Shown: positions 54,101 to 59,818 of the stretch, piece after piece | Position numbering within the stretch: position 1 is the first letter of the stretch | Layout: each line of letters opens with the position of its first letter | Assembly: GCF_026151205.1 (NCBI RefSeq) | Contig: NC_087073.1 | Coordinates: 19,188,837 to 19,248,836 of the forward strand | Origin: Bolinopsis microptera | Lineage: Eukaryota; Ctenophora; Tentaculata; Lobata; Bolinopsidae | Reading direction: 5' to 3' | DNA length: 60,000 nt | The notes under the pieces: model-generated | Told to the model about the DNA's origin: nothing | The model's input: only the letters and a program-made list of their open reading frames with translations | The model's database searches: none | Translations under genes and position numbers: made by a program

Positions 54101-56471
54101 GAGTGGTTTTGACGTCTAACGTCATACGGTATTAAAAATAACTTGGACATATAATATTTGGAGTTCTGCCACCAAGATTAGAACACGTGTCATTGTGTAC
54201 CTGAGTGTTGTCAGGACTAGCCACAACAGCAGTGCAGTCTGAGGAAAGTGTCAGGGTGTCGGTGGTTCCCTTCCGCTCAAACGTGTCCCAGACTCGAGCT
54301 GTTTTGTCCCAAGAGGAGGATACCAACATTCCTGGTATAGAATTTCAGATAAGACAGGTAGAATAAGAAACAGTAAACACATCAAACTAATATTTTATTG
54401 AGGCCAACAGCTAACCCATCGCGGGTATATTACTACAACGGACAACTTGGATAGGATTAATTTATCATAATTCAATTATGAACAAGCTGGGATGTATTAG
54501 TGAAATTACCTTCAGTAAATACGAGAGAGGAGATAGGACCAGCGTGTCCAGACAACAGTTCCAACAATCTTCCAGTCTGCATGTTCCACGTACATACCTG
54601 AGAAAACCATTATTAGGTTCGTTTCTCGCTAGTACCATTATATTACCCAGATAAAACTGATTCACTTTTATTCCATTTAAAATCTAAAGCTTTATAGATA
54701 CCTGGAAAGTGTCCGTAGTTCCAGCAGCTACAATCTCACCACTAGCATCACATGAGACACAACTAAACTGAACCGGTGTAGGACAGGTCATCGTCCGGAA
54801 ATTCCGGTACCTGGTAACGGAAATAGCGCGTGATAACTGGTGCAGTTTAGATTCACACGAGAATTACTAATAATAATATGTATGATAATTCTATGTGTAT
54901 TCCTAGAACAGATGTTGTAATATTTAATAAGAATAAGAAAAATGTTTAATATGTTTCTTTAATTGCAGAGGATTATATCTTTAATCATTTTCAAGTATCA
55001 CGATATTTAAGAAGATGATGCTTGATTATCTGAAAAACCTGTAAAGCTTTCCTTATTAAACCTGTAAAGATCGAAAGCTCTGACAGTCCCATCTAAACTA
55101 GCAGAGAGAGCGACATTTCCAGTCTTTCTAAAGTGCACATCAGTTACTCCAGCAGTGTGCTCGTTGAATGTGACGTAACAGAACCCTGTTTCTGTGCTCC
55201 ATACCTTTACTTTACCATCGTCTCCCCCTGAGTAGGGATGAGAGATGTCAGCTTAGAGCTTGTGGTGCCCAAAACATTCTTTCAGTCTTTTAAAGGAATT
55301 AAAGGGGAATTGATCCTGGAAATCACCACCAAAACTGTGTTTAAAATATTTACAATTTATAATAGATAGAATTGTTCAAACATGAAAAATAGTTCGAAAT
55401 ATGAACTTAAACGAGTTACCAACCAGTAGCAATAGCAAGAGAGTCGGGACTGTAAGACACACAATTCATATTGTAACTGTGACCCTGCTGTTTAAGAACG
55501 TATGTCTCACTCTTCCACTCCCATACCAGGAGTTGACCGTGCCCCCGACACCCAAACCCTAGCAGATCTCCTGAAGATGTTTATTGTTAACTAACACTGT
55601 TACTAACTAACACTGTTACTAACTAACACTGTTACTAACTAACACTGTTACTATTTACTTACTAACACTGTTACTAACTAACACTGTTACTAACTAACAC
55701 TGTTACTAACTAACACTGTTACTAACTAACACTGTTACTAACTAACACTGTTACTATTTACTTACTAACACTGTTACTAACTAACACTGTTACTAACTAA
55801 CACTGTTACTAACTAACAATGTTACTAACTAACACTGTTACTAACTAACACTGTTAGTACTAACTAACAATGTTTGTACTAACTAACACTGTTAGTAGTT
55901 ACTAACACTGTTACTAACTAACACTGTTACTAACTAACATTGTTAGTACTCGTGTTATTCTAGTCATTTCTTTGTTGAGAATATTGATTATTGATTGTAA
56001 GTTGTGGTGGTTGTCAAAAATTTCATGAGACGAAATGTATCGAATTCCACATGGAAAATTACCTTTTAAATTGCTTACTTTACTTAAAACTGCAGATCTT
56101 ATGTAGTACAGTGACTACCATTGCAAATATGTAATAAGTGTAGTAAACGAGCAATTGGAACCAACTGTTCCACTAAGTTTAACCACAGGAATGTAATTTG
56201 ATACATTATGTTCCCCTGGTGCAGTGTCAATCATTGACATTACTTATAATTTACAGAACTGTGTTTTACAATACTTATCATTACAGACCGTTATATTTAT
56301 AGTAAAAACATTCGTCTGGAATCTGGATCATTGTGTCTATTATATACTTATTATATACTTAGTACATCTCACAGACTGTAGACTGTACAATGAGCTATTT
56401 GTACTAGATAAACACACACAGTCACATGGAATGTAGTATGTTGCCCGGTTAGTTGACAAAATGGACACACA

Positions 56472-56531
<60 letters not shown>

Positions 56532-56537
56532 CCACCA

Positions 56538-56628
<91 letters not shown>

Positions 56629-59600
56629 TACATCATCACAGTAGTACAGAACAGATCCCTGGAGGTGATACACAGTGCTCATTACACAGAACCATGTCAA
56701 TGTAATCTGGTAGCACTGCAACTAACAGCTGTATCATCCTACTCATTAGTTGATTGGGCAGCAGAGGAACGTGCTAACTGTAGCTGTCACGTGACTGACG
56801 TAACAACCATTATTACAGCGAGACTTAAGGACTGTGATATCTAGAGAGACTGACTGTAAAAGCGTAGTGTGATTAATTTTGCCCTGATTATATCGGAGGC
56901 GATCTGGGCACGATTTTCATACTACAAACTTGTCAAAGTCAATGAAACTGAAGCCACAGTGTGACAGAACATTTGGGTATTAATGTCTTTGTGTAAGGAC
57001 TGAGAATAACACATGTATCTATTAGCAATACTAGCAGGAACCCGTCTACCCTAAAGTGGTGTCAAGACTCGAGAGACTAAAATAATTATTACCTAATTAA
57101 TTCGCGTTTTTGACACCACTTGGGAGTCAAAATTTTGGGCACTAAAATTCTTATTCCTTGGCCAATTTTTAATTTTTTCATGCTTATTTGAAGGCCATTA
57201 AAGCATTTGACCCAGTCAAAAAAATTTCAGTTGTATATCTTTTACGGTTTTTGCGGAAAGTCGCGTTAAAGTTGATGCCGTGGTGTCAGTAAAATGGCAC
57301 GGATCCATATACATATTATATATATATTTCATGGCTGGACTTCTACACAATAAAAGAAAGCGGTTGTGATTAGATCTTCGAAAGTCTTTGCATCGTTTAT
57401 TTACATCAATTCTGAGAAATTATATCATTAAAGTAACTACAACAGATACGAATCATATACAATTGAGAATAAATACAAACTAAAAGCAGTGGGAAAATCT
57501 GATGAACTGAAATTTAAAAAAGAAACTGAAAGCCGTTAAAAATGTACTCTTATCTTATCTCTTATCTAAATACTGATAACTGATTCTCGGAAAATCACTT
57601 AAAATCACAACAAAAACCTGTAAAATTTATACTTAAGTAAAAAATGTAATATGCACGTCTCTGGAATAATGGTATAACTAAATAAAATCTACAAAATATA
57701 CTAAAACTAAAACTAAGCTCCGGCAGATTTAAAAAGTAGATGGTTACTATCAAGGGTGTTCATACCCCCAAACCGTTCAAGGGTTTTCAATTGGGTCTGG
57801 TAGAACCCCTCTCTAGCTTCCATAGCCTTTTCTTTGTCTGCTTTACTAATATTAGGCTCAAATACTAAAGCGTCTACTATAATGACAGAAAGGTGCTTAC
57901 TGAGTGAGGAATTATAGGAGGCTATGGTACTAAAATCTAAATCATGATCAATATCTAAAAAATGGTTAACTAATTTACAACTTCTTATACCTTTCTTTAT
58001 GTGACTCTTATGGTTAGAGAATCTCTTAGGGAGATTTGAGGTAGTATAACCGACATACGACTGTTTACAAGTCTTACACTCCATTAAATAAATGAGGTTA
58101 TAACTCTGACAAGATATATACTTAGTTATAGGGAAAACTTGTTTAGAATGGTGACTACTAAAATTGGAACAGGGGGACAGGAAATTTTGCTTACAAACAT
58201 AACATTTACCACAAGCATGGCACCCTGGGTCGACAGCCCCGGGAACCGCCCTTAGACTTTCGGAGTCCGGTTCCTGGATCTGGCTTGCAGTTGTTTCTCT
58301 CTCATTATCACAGTTTAAAGTTCCACTGGCACGGTACTTATTGTGTACAAGCATGCCACCGATAGTTTGATTCTTTCGATGACTCACGAATACACTGTCC
58401 ACACGTACCAGCTTCTTCAGGGCCGGTTCAAGGTTGAGAAGGTGCTTATACTTATGGATAATGCCCCCCATGTTGGGAAGTGCTGGATTTTGATCCATCA
58501 CCATGGGTATTAAACAGGCAGTCGACTCATCCTTGTCTTTAAGGGTATACAAGTTTTTCCTATTAGCTATATCACTAAATTTGTTAAAGGCATCTTCTAT
58601 AATACTGGAATGATAACCTCGGGCTATATATATTATATATTTTATTACTAAATATATAACTTGTCAGAGTAATAACCTTATTTATTTAATGGAGTGTAGA
58701 ACTTGTAAACAGTCGTATGTAGGATATACTACTTCTAATCTCCCTAAGAGATTTTCTAATCATAAGAGCCACATTAAGAAAGGTATCAGAAGTTGTAAGT
58801 TAGTAAATCACTTTTTAGATATTGATCATGATTTAGATTTTAGTTCAATAGCCTTATATAACTCTTCACTTAGTACGCACCTTTCTGTTATTATAGTGGA
58901 CGCTCTTGAATTTAAACCTGAAATAAGTCAAGCAGATAGGGAAAAGGCCATGGAAGCTAGAGAGGGGTTCTACCAGACCCAATTGAAAACCCTTGAGCGT
59001 TATGGGGGTATGAACACCCTCGATAGTAACCACATCCTTTTTAAATCCGCTGGAGCTTAATGTTTAGTTTATTTATTTTATTTGACATGATCTCAGCCTA
59101 TTAACCAGTGTTTAGTTTACAATATTGCTATCAGAGACGTGTTATATTCATTACTATTTATATATTTTTACTGCTTGATTCAGAGAAATCTAGCTTTTTC
59201 CGAGAAACTAATCTTTAATAGATTAGATAAAATGTACGCAGCCATTCTTTTCGTTTGATTATTACTCAGTATATTTTAGTTTTGTACCGTTTTAAGTCAC
59301 ATAGTTTTGTACGTCTTCCTAAGACTTGTTTTCCTTTCCTAGTTTGTAAGTTATTTTAAAGATTTGTGAATATTCCAGTTGCTTTTAGAACAATTTTATC
59401 TCAGATAACGATGTTTAATAAAATGATGCAAAGACTTATTTCGAAGATCTAATCAACACCGACTTTTAATGTGTAGGAGTACAGCTACAAAATATATATA
59501 TATATATCGTCTCGCTATATTATATAGTAAGATAAAAGGAATATAGGCTGTAGTGTATGTACAATGAAAACCTACACTAAAATTACTAACCCGAAGGACT

Positions 59601-59688
59601 AATGGAAACTGTAGAGATATCTTTCTGGGAGATTGAGAGGGTGTGTATCTGGTCAAATGTGGGGAGGTCATACAACGTGAACTGACCA
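27334..59688 (-). CDS. PWP2: PWP2 / UTP1, WD40 protein of the SSU processome (5' end outside window)
   Basis: Component of the UTP-B complex that binds pre-18S rRNA in the nucleolus. Exons (minus): 59688-59591, 55570-55424, 55227-55062, 54810-54702, 54597-54510, 54331-54201, 53550-53348, 53166-52904, 28562-28434, 27865-27708, 27588-27334. All junctions are phase-consistent and reproduce the human order: LPTFDQIHTLSIS, GQLLVWEWKSETYVLKQQGH, GGDDGKVKVW, SSSWDKTARVWD, CFTSLSYSADGSVILAGG, IALPGVSRGDFSKRR, WCAATTEGLLIYSLD, then the helical C-terminal UTP12-type domain with RHLNFYLLW. The visible part is about 580 aa and begins near human residue 330. The second exon uses an unusual donor (ACTG|GTTGGT). 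The intron 52903-28563 splits a glycine codon (FCPTG/QSWCAATT) and is about 24.3 kb. The intron 59590-55571 holds inverted Penelope fragments and long simple repeats. Confidence 0.95.
28087..28382 (+). ncRNA. RN7SL: Signal recognition particle RNA (7SL)
   Basis: About 296 nt (human 7SL is about 300) collinear with metazoan 7SL over its whole length. The Alu domain begins GCCGGGCTCAGTGGCGCG and has TATAATCCAGCTACTTGGAG. The middle carries GTTCTGGGCTG and GGTGTCCACACTAAGATCGG, then CAATATGGG. The S domain has the helix-8 segment ACCGGCCCAGGGACGAAAGT with a GNRA-type loop (GAAA), then CAGCAGG, the SRP54-binding internal loop. It continues with CTGATCAGTAGTGGGAT and GGTGAATAGGCAC and ends in a Pol III terminator TTTT at 28379-28382. 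Nothing suggests a pseudogene. It lies antisense in the PWP2 intron between exons 28562-28434 and 27865-27708, so Pol II transcription of PWP2 runs through it. Confidence 0.95.
29200..30760 (+). CDS. Secreted LamG/pentraxin-like protein with coiled-coil repeats (copy 1)
   Basis: Exons 29200-30517 and 30663-30760 (phase 1 junction), 471 aa. The first ATG gives a signal peptide (MITFIVTLSLVCVSA). Residues 20-205 form a concanavalin/LamG-like jelly roll: FTICSWMKRL, WFHHCLSWV and GTQRVYVNGVQLGS, with the Cys pair placed as in pentraxins. A Cys-containing hinge (FLPTEC) leads into about 190 residues of heptad-rich coiled coil. This contains three nearly identical 39-residue (117 bp) units, ECRESKIVLQEKETKLNRTE and onward, each with N-glycosylation sequons (NRT, NDT/NET, NGT). 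A conserved tail (SRWDVLFTPPYLNKLFTRQL) and a short acidic second exon with one Cys follow. Function unknown; an oligomeric secreted lectin-like protein is a reasonable inference. Nested antisense in the 24 kb PWP2 intron. Confidence 0.88.
30834..30886. repeat. Short array of (tctgtaatcg/a)
   Basis: A few degenerate 10 bp units behind LamG copy 1. The same motif is expanded behind copy 2 (49862-49980 and 51200-51350). Confidence 0.8.
31100..32320. repeat. Spacer repeat shared with 47060-47950
   Basis: Dispersed blocks (around gacttgaaagttggcgaatt, gaaggcagcccagtta, cgtcatttcatatc and ttactcgatttcaa) occur in the same order and orientation at 47060-47950. No coding frame. It lies downstream of LamG copy 1 and upstream of copy 2, as expected for the spacer of a former tandem array or a dispersed element captured in it. 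Confidence 0.65.
32457..32664. mobile_element. 208 bp MITE with CAAGGGTCGACC termini
   Basis: Perfect 12 bp terminal inverted repeats, CAAGGGTCGACC at the left and GGTCGACCCTTG at the right. The interior consists of repeated ccgaggccgagg modules. No clear target-site duplication. Non-coding. Confidence 0.75.
32745..33640 (+). pseudogene. 5'-truncated CR1/Jockey-type LINE ORF2 fragment
   Basis: The sequence starts almost exactly at the RT active-site motif (LYADDSQLYISF) and reads through the thumb region and C-terminal domain (LVKQLVISKLDYCNSLY, KLRSTLNGAVRFIYN, APIAWNSLP) to a stop at 33612, followed by an (AAAT)n tail. One in-frame TGA at 33088-33090 interrupts it. A typical dead-on-arrival insertion; it is not the same family as the intact LINE next to it. 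Confidence 0.9.
33641..34225. other. Probable 3' UTR of the minus-strand LINE and flank
   Basis: AT-rich, non-coding. It includes two similar stretches around gggtaaaatagacgtattccc and gggtaaaataaacgtaatccc about 60 bp apart. The exact 3' end of the LINE was not located. Confidence 0.4.
34226..37246 (-). CDS. LINE ORF2: AP-like endonuclease + reverse transcriptase, intact
   Basis: 1006 uninterrupted codons. Residues about 28-255 are an exonuclease-endonuclease-phosphatase domain: Asn in HCNMQGG, Glu in CLNETNL, Asp in WLGDVNVD, and a final GDHQVV replacing the usual SDH. The RT follows at about 560-830, with NYRPISILPILGK, YGFRKDHSTT, FLDIRKAFDTVNHD, SGVPQGSILGP near 684 and the catalytic FADD near 712. 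A C-terminal region ends with KEFNYLGTKAWNILPKSLRE. CR1/L2/Jockey-superfamily organisation; the exact clade needs phylogeny. It lies 166 nt downstream of its ORF1 partner on the same strand. No stops or frameshifts, so the element may be recently active. Confidence 0.96.
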   Translation of the reverse strand: MEKFSCSHSSSCINPCISKITVSYHAKKLAVGHCNMQGGLTGMPKCLEIQDLIWKEKLDVLCLNETNLKSDIDSASLNLPKNFTFIRKDRPNDNGHGGCGILISEHIKFKMIQLNLVLQYDQIEAIWIHLTDCNIFICCFYRSELFSPLDKFLDYMTDCMMSIGSKNVIWLGDVNVDQNNISSMNYKKLDITMKMFGMVQVVQDITRIAKLGNRITKTTIDVVITNTYSKFLDCKVLDDCIGDHQVVKFIVDFNVHKASKFKKLLIRDHSKMNVTALKEFLETCDYRPIIDSTSLNDAVDGLNEHIDHYYDHFCPIKQIKCHSDYIHKPSPEFLESKKLKGKLYRKFLTHNKNRRIHPNGLIHCNKCDSLWMAYKRQRNYSTYLSRINRKTNLATELKAKCAMNDLKGVWKTIKTASNLPVKANNINNNLDAETTNKYFAEIGPKIQAEVQLENENEFLSYLQNEQIDNETSLNSFTEITESNILDYVASIPCSKSTNDHIPLRVFRQILPAFIAPLTHLVNLSLSSGIMPNSCKVAKVTPIHKDGDTENPSNYRPISILPILGKCIEFCVNSQLTQYLDEKGILSEHQYGFRKDHSTTYLMLDLFDRIFTAKNSAKHPAIIFLDIRKAFDTVNHDILIQKLKHYGIKDTALSWFRSFLTDRLQQTRVGSRISSLHSLNSGVPQGSILGPILFSIFINDLPNACLFSKPYLFADDGALYFDNISRGNYGNIKQELKLVIRWLQANKLSLNNEKTKLMILDSKPNLDAILVEICDDLTLVICETKSHKYLGLIVDSRLTFNEHIDNIKKKISKRIGAMYRSKKLLPLKFRKMFANALMLPHFDYLDTIWSRTYKKRLGELDIMYKKVAKIALDVNIRERSVNVYKNMGWLPLHLRRQVHLSSYMYRIINETCPKHFIGKFSYISGGSREAENCNLYTPKSRSHKEFNYLGTKAWNILPKSLRECDDVKKFSKLYKETLMNMLLTDENYQGDNSYDKFMIPPNTSQCI
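37413..39287 (-). CDS. LINE ORF1: AlkB-type 2OG-Fe(II) oxygenase fused to SGNH hydrolase
   Basis: 624 codons, no breaks. Residues 40-70 look coiled-coil. Residues 115-165 are an acidic V/D/E-rich low-complexity tract, followed by a Pro-rich linker. Residues 228-392 match AlkB-like dioxygenases: NLYETGAEFMPAHSD with the Fe(II) ligands H313 and D315, SLGATRTLQIR, the distal ligand H371 in FQHEIL, and the 2-oxoglutarate/substrate arginines in RISITLR (R383, R389; AlkB consensus RxNxTxR). After a second Pro-rich linker, residues 438-622 form an SGNH hydrolase: block I VLFISSSMFRF, block III GTNNVN, and the Asp-His pair in SDNCHLN (D600, H603). SGNH domains are known in CR1-type ORF1 proteins; the AlkB domain in an ORF1 is the remarkable part. 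No RNA-recognition or CCHC motif is seen. Confidence 0.92.
   Translation of the reverse strand: MSNNQSSDISLHFCERPLEHLNFSFQSEKSENCNNCLSKDIKIDFLEKKLSLLNEIIRTSDLIAQYNDSLISDQTQIQEQSFKCENLLPNLSEEIECEIITITPQSHVVINQVEAFDVDDIVVEDVVSDSLFVDNDVVDKVVPQEVVGNEIVISEIVVNEVMADEDDVSDLPVSTATGESRINTPKPRDKYPNLVPAPVYDPITPGPMNISVTCSPSPVKPVTLLDDGPFSKFSLDLLMEELEFSHGFKNRKSVYFGDFPYEYSGATHDPKSVHNDSYLAKLSSYINVILPNFRHNSILVNLYETGAEFMPAHSDSESCIVEHSDIVTISLGATRTLQIRSNGSNEVVGSVQLQHGDVFIMSKLSQADFQHEILPDEMCDEPRISITLRLMKPPRITQSTEFGLRSPPPPIPHSGHKLTDSSSPALSVCKQPAKASQKSVLFISSSMFRFLDADKLSSSTVSASKLFYPGADAKVMLNKLKTDLHSVPSPSIIYIMTGTNNVNTVYFGSKSLKDAAGDISNLLNYLKSVYPNATINVLNILPRSTKGRNDVVAELNKVIKDMCSKDSCFNYISTHNLFNYNRSGFRKEFYFARPSAKISDNCHLNTSGVIRLAKFLKYWAHKQV
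39288..40023. other. LINE 5' UTR side, then a possible LINE 3' tail (+)
   Basis: Sequence up to about 39500 is probably the 5' UTR of the minus-strand LINE. From about 39600, ending near 39943, a non-coding stretch finishes gggatataaatacctcattt followed by repeated ATTTC. That resembles the 3' end and tail of another, plus-strand CR1-type LINE. Boundaries are uncertain. Confidence 0.4.
40029..40218 (+). repeat. Copia 5' LTR
   Basis: 190 bp, TG...CA termini, contains an AATAAA at its 3' end. Its last base is the A of the gag-pol ATG. Confidence 0.95.
40218..44834 (+). CDS. Copia Gag-Pol polyprotein (1538 aa)
   Basis: One frame in copia order. Gag fills residues 1 to about 350, with a zinc knuckle CNRCESVMHLIKDC (C-x2-C-x4-H-x4-C) near 355. 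The protease active site is LLDSACSKN near 400. The integrase has an HHCC finger (HKQLGH ... CDACARYKR) from about 543, and the catalytic DDE in ALDLKQF, LVDNGGEF and NGLCERNH (about 608, 664, 700). The reverse transcriptase has TIDIKAAFLQG near 1140 and HVDDFLVAG near 1227. RNase H follows with IYSDASS, LSAETLA and FTDNQS (about 1377-1465) and a terminal QLADPFTK. The protease motif is DSAC rather than DSGA/DTGA, a variant I recall from other animal copia-like elements. The ATG overlaps the LTR by one base, leaving no untranslated leader beyond R-U5. Confidence 0.97.
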   Translation: MVNSEDEKESNPPPDTATSSNVQGAVLQPEPIQVQYQQPAARLTAPPQWKASMSYEEWRLQVEMWDKLCAVRKVDPAEQGYALFNLVSQHTDHNIVSKLNSAVKNKDIDVLDGEGVQNIMKLLDRTYRKDDTSKMMKSWSDFINLRRKDSQDMSSFLNNFDQANTNLKISKISLPGTVLALHMLERSGLSANDKKLVMTGVELVKTESVVEDMMNSIKKYFGEGIREVEKRPQCDTPIKEEPVFNGERLFSESSESTRSSSDPDNMSEEEEAYYTNWRNRGKAWRRTDNNRSYNNHISRFNRDKRDNDKGEYKPKRYSDNDRRRDNSRSFKKEYSKTYKTADDSRATQKFNPRLRCNRCESVMHLIKDCPHSDRSENVNECREISEMETAECHQVALLDSACSKNVVGEEWIREYIDNLTEEDKALLKVSDARSKYSFGGSDPIAAADAVRVPCIIAGKKTFLWADIVQRNIPFLISKEEMAKRGFKLDLGTSTIEVDGEMIPVITTESGLIGISLWDYNEVAIEEQCNLVNLDDTVSSITKLHKQLGHCSAENLKKITKNANVQGENVNKVIDQVLKECDACARYKRTPSTPVVGLPMATKFNEVVALDLKQFTGINGYVIYIVDMFSRFCKARVISNKKPETVIKAFTMEWIAAGMGPPGKILVDNGGEFANNELNDLSEQLNFEICVTSAYSPWSNGLCERNHAVVDKSVLKMMYDGFPLKIALAWSINAKNTLYNVSGFSPVQIVTGQNPNFPGVSYNLLPANEGADESLSSDIQRNLNAMYLSRKAYLEAENSERVKRALKRPLRDINQDFMIGDVVFYKRPNIERWKGPAKIVGKEGKTLILRHGGLLIKAASCRIVKREYIVSDEHNQNNDDILETENSIHDEAVNLNDDQFDEAAENIEEMPIQFQVPVETEEIPTGQEIMSSSPILEIDSKVISNEQKQQLKIKYLETRLQKNDVSVGDTVKLVKEGKENEWETCTVTQKGKRLGRKDHWVKLMTTQGEEKLIDCTKTAMYKADAAIDAEPGDDHEECNVVTIPTSRHNEDVVIKAKVIELTNWKQREVYDEVKDCDQNVITTTWVITEKPSTELGVKARLVVRGFQEQNQSIEVESPTVFKNTLKVVLAIAANQQWQLTTIDIKAAFLQGNKIERNVYVIPPKEAHVEKGYLWRLRKTVYGLNDAARAWFISVKGLLINLGCTQSVLDPALFIWRTSTGFEGTLVLHVDDFLVAGTKSFFDRVVKELTSNFEAGKICKSKFNYIGLSVEQTEDGILVNQHEYIRDLADVINDKEHEIYHLSTDRKLRTICGQLNWVAAQSRPDLSFMTYDLNVTKSVDPVEAVKKANKAFRRMKELNGCYNTKFSKLGDISTLKIVIYSDASSMNLGDKVSTGKGHLIVLMNEEGKISPLSWGSHKCKRVVSSTLSAETLAFKDTLDHGVYVSHLISEIYFDQFDKSMVPVIGFTDNQSLDKALRSSKHVEEKRLNVDLATIRQMQQKDEIEVKWEEGAKQLADPFTKITSNSDKLLVMLNKGEIVSI
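44835..45202 (+). other. Copia 3' non-coding region with two long poly(A) tracts
   Basis: A57 at 44970-45026 is followed by (CAA)n. Two tandem copies of a roughly 54 bp unit beginning caatccgaagtcccggtgac follow (45045 and 45099), then A45 at 45142-45186. It ends in a branch-point-like ctaac and acceptor tttacag at 45202. Unusual for the inside of an LTR element. Confidence 0.9.
45203..45394 (+). CDS. Putative spliced third ORF of the copia element, membrane protein
   Basis: A 63-codon frame without its own start, opening right after the acceptor ctaacaatatttacag and ending TAA at 45394. It has a charged/aromatic start (GFTRNWYLC), a long hydrophobic stretch (about residues 7-30), then a polar tail with sequons NVT and NST and one Cys. 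The gag-pol ATG at 40218-40220 is followed directly by GTAAAC, a plausible donor, and joining there would put ATG in phase with this frame. That makes a spliced subgenomic product possible. This is inference from splice-like signals; the alternative is a transduced host exon or chance. Confidence 0.4.
   Translation, partial: GFTRNWYLCISVLVLDLVISCGSVALLLASTYSHLALNVTDYLLSPAIYGRCENGIQTMNSTV
45553..45742 (+). repeat. Copia 3' LTR
   Basis: 190 bp, identical to 40029-40218 as far as I can compare by eye. Confidence 0.95.
45748..46689. other. Intronic spacer, nothing recognised
   Basis: AT-rich sequence within the large PWP2 intron between the copia element and a SINE. An open frame at 46440-46784 runs into the SINE and is not considered a gene. 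Confidence 0.4.
46690..47035 (-). mobile_element. tRNA-headed SINE, body copy 2
   Basis: On the minus strand it starts with a tRNA-like head at 47033-46945. The acceptor-stem halves GGCCAGG and CCTGGTC pair, the A-box-like segment is TAGCGCAGTTGG and the B-box is GAGTTCGAAACC; the D and T stems have decayed. The body runs to 46690 and matches 17116-17380. A run of A (seven bases on the plus strand) lies just outside the head. Confidence 0.85.
47060..47950. repeat. Spacer repeat shared with 31100-32320
   Basis: Ordered homologous blocks as described for the first copy, more compact here. It lies directly upstream of the homologous 5' flank of LamG copy 2 (block agataacaatcgta at about 48043, shared with about 28995). 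Confidence 0.65.
48266..49809 (+). pseudogene. LamG/pentraxin-like coiled-coil gene, copy 2 (broken)
   Basis: Homologous along its whole length to 29200-30760. It has a signal peptide, a jelly roll with FTICSWMKRL and WFHHCLSWV, a hinge, a coiled coil, a SRWDVLFTPPYLNKLF tail (donor after 49587) and a second exon 49721-49809 ending TGA. Two lesions break it. A net +7 bp change at about 48665-48682 puts a stop after SASAFS and shifts the frame. An in-frame TAA lies at 48981-48983 in the first coiled-coil segment, after which the same frame continues open. The coiled coil carries a different repeat (ESETKHQGTK / ESETQHQGTK) from copy 1, so the repeat region evolves separately from the lectin domain. 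Splice sites are intact. Confidence 0.88.
49862..49979. repeat. (aatcatctgt/c) minisatellite, left part
   Basis: Degenerate 10-11 bp units continuing at 51200-51350 on the other side of the foldback element, which has evidently split one array. Confidence 0.85.
49980..51200. mobile_element. Palindromic foldback element (1.2 kb)
   Basis: Two nearly identical direct units of about 405 bp (49988-50393 and 50777-51187) flank inverted copies of the same modules (about 50405-50775). Modules are strings of tagccggc-type octamers and 12 bp repeats gacgttgcatag. At 50326-50485 the sequence forms a hairpin with arms of about 66 nt around a roughly 20 nt loop. The whole is bracketed by AATCAACT on both sides (49980-49987, 51193-51200), a possible 8 bp target duplication. 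No coding frame. Confidence 0.85.
51201..51522. repeat. (aatcatctgt)n right part and (ataaact)n array
   Basis: The 10 bp array resumes after the foldback element to about 51350. It is followed by non-repetitive sequence homologous to the 3' flank of LamG copy 1, into which a 7 bp array (ataaact, about 15 units, 51416-51520) has expanded. Confidence 0.9.
51523..52903. other. Remainder of the large PWP2 intron
   Basis: AT-rich, no gene or clear repeat. It ends at the donor CCTACTG|GTGAGT of the exon 53166-52904. Confidence 0.5.
55585..55950. repeat. 16 bp minisatellite (aacactgttactaact)
   Basis: About 20 units with minor variants (gttagtac, tatttacttac insertions). It directly abuts the acceptor of the PWP2 exon at 55570, so the polypyrimidine/branch region of that intron is partly made of repeat units. 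Confidence 0.95.
55951..57330. other. PWP2 intron with (ACGC)n(CA)n alternating tract
   Basis: Holds a purine-pyrimidine alternating tract at about 56466-56626: roughly 14 ACGC units, a short CACCACCAC break, then about 45 CA units. Otherwise no gene or element recognised. Frames of Thr-His or Cys-Val repeats through the tract are artefacts. Confidence 0.8.
57340..58625 (-). pseudogene. Penelope-like element, 5'-truncated copy (minus)
   Basis: The frame 58552-57713 (continuing upstream to about 58620) encodes the region after the RT (GYHSSIIEDAFNKF, then MVMDQNPALPNMGGI), a Cys cluster CHACGKCYVC, and a GIY-YIG domain (YLMECKTCKQSYVGYTTSNL) ending KSAGA. The 3' UTR ends near 57340 in a segment (gatgcaaagactttcgaaga) shared with the plus-strand copy. 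The RT itself is missing. It differs from the element at 3098-4561: it has another Cys-rich linker and another GIY-YIG variant, so a second Penelope-like family. Confidence 0.88.
58640..59485 (+). pseudogene. Penelope-like element, 5'-truncated copy (plus)
   Basis: The frame 58689-59060 encodes only the GIY-YIG domain. It is about 90 percent identical in protein to the neighbouring minus-strand copy and is followed by a 3' UTR that ends in the shared terminal segment (about 59430-59485). It meets the minus copy head to head with only about 15 bp of AT-rich sequence between the truncation points. Confidence 0.88.
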
Positions 59689-59818
59689 CTGAAATTATTT
59701 ACATGTTATTCGTTTTCTTTATAGATATTTATTATATAACTATTCAAATCAAAAATAGAACATAGAGAACATCTTGATGACCTGATAAGTCACCAAGAGA
59801 AAAATAACACAGAATAAA

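Noticed and set aside
56340-56844. Cys-Val and Thr-His repeat frames
   Set aside because: Translations of the (CA)n/(ACGC)n tract.
57498-57530. Second hammerhead-like ctgatga ... gaaa near the Penelope 3' UTR
   Set aside because: No convincing stems on either strand; likely chance.
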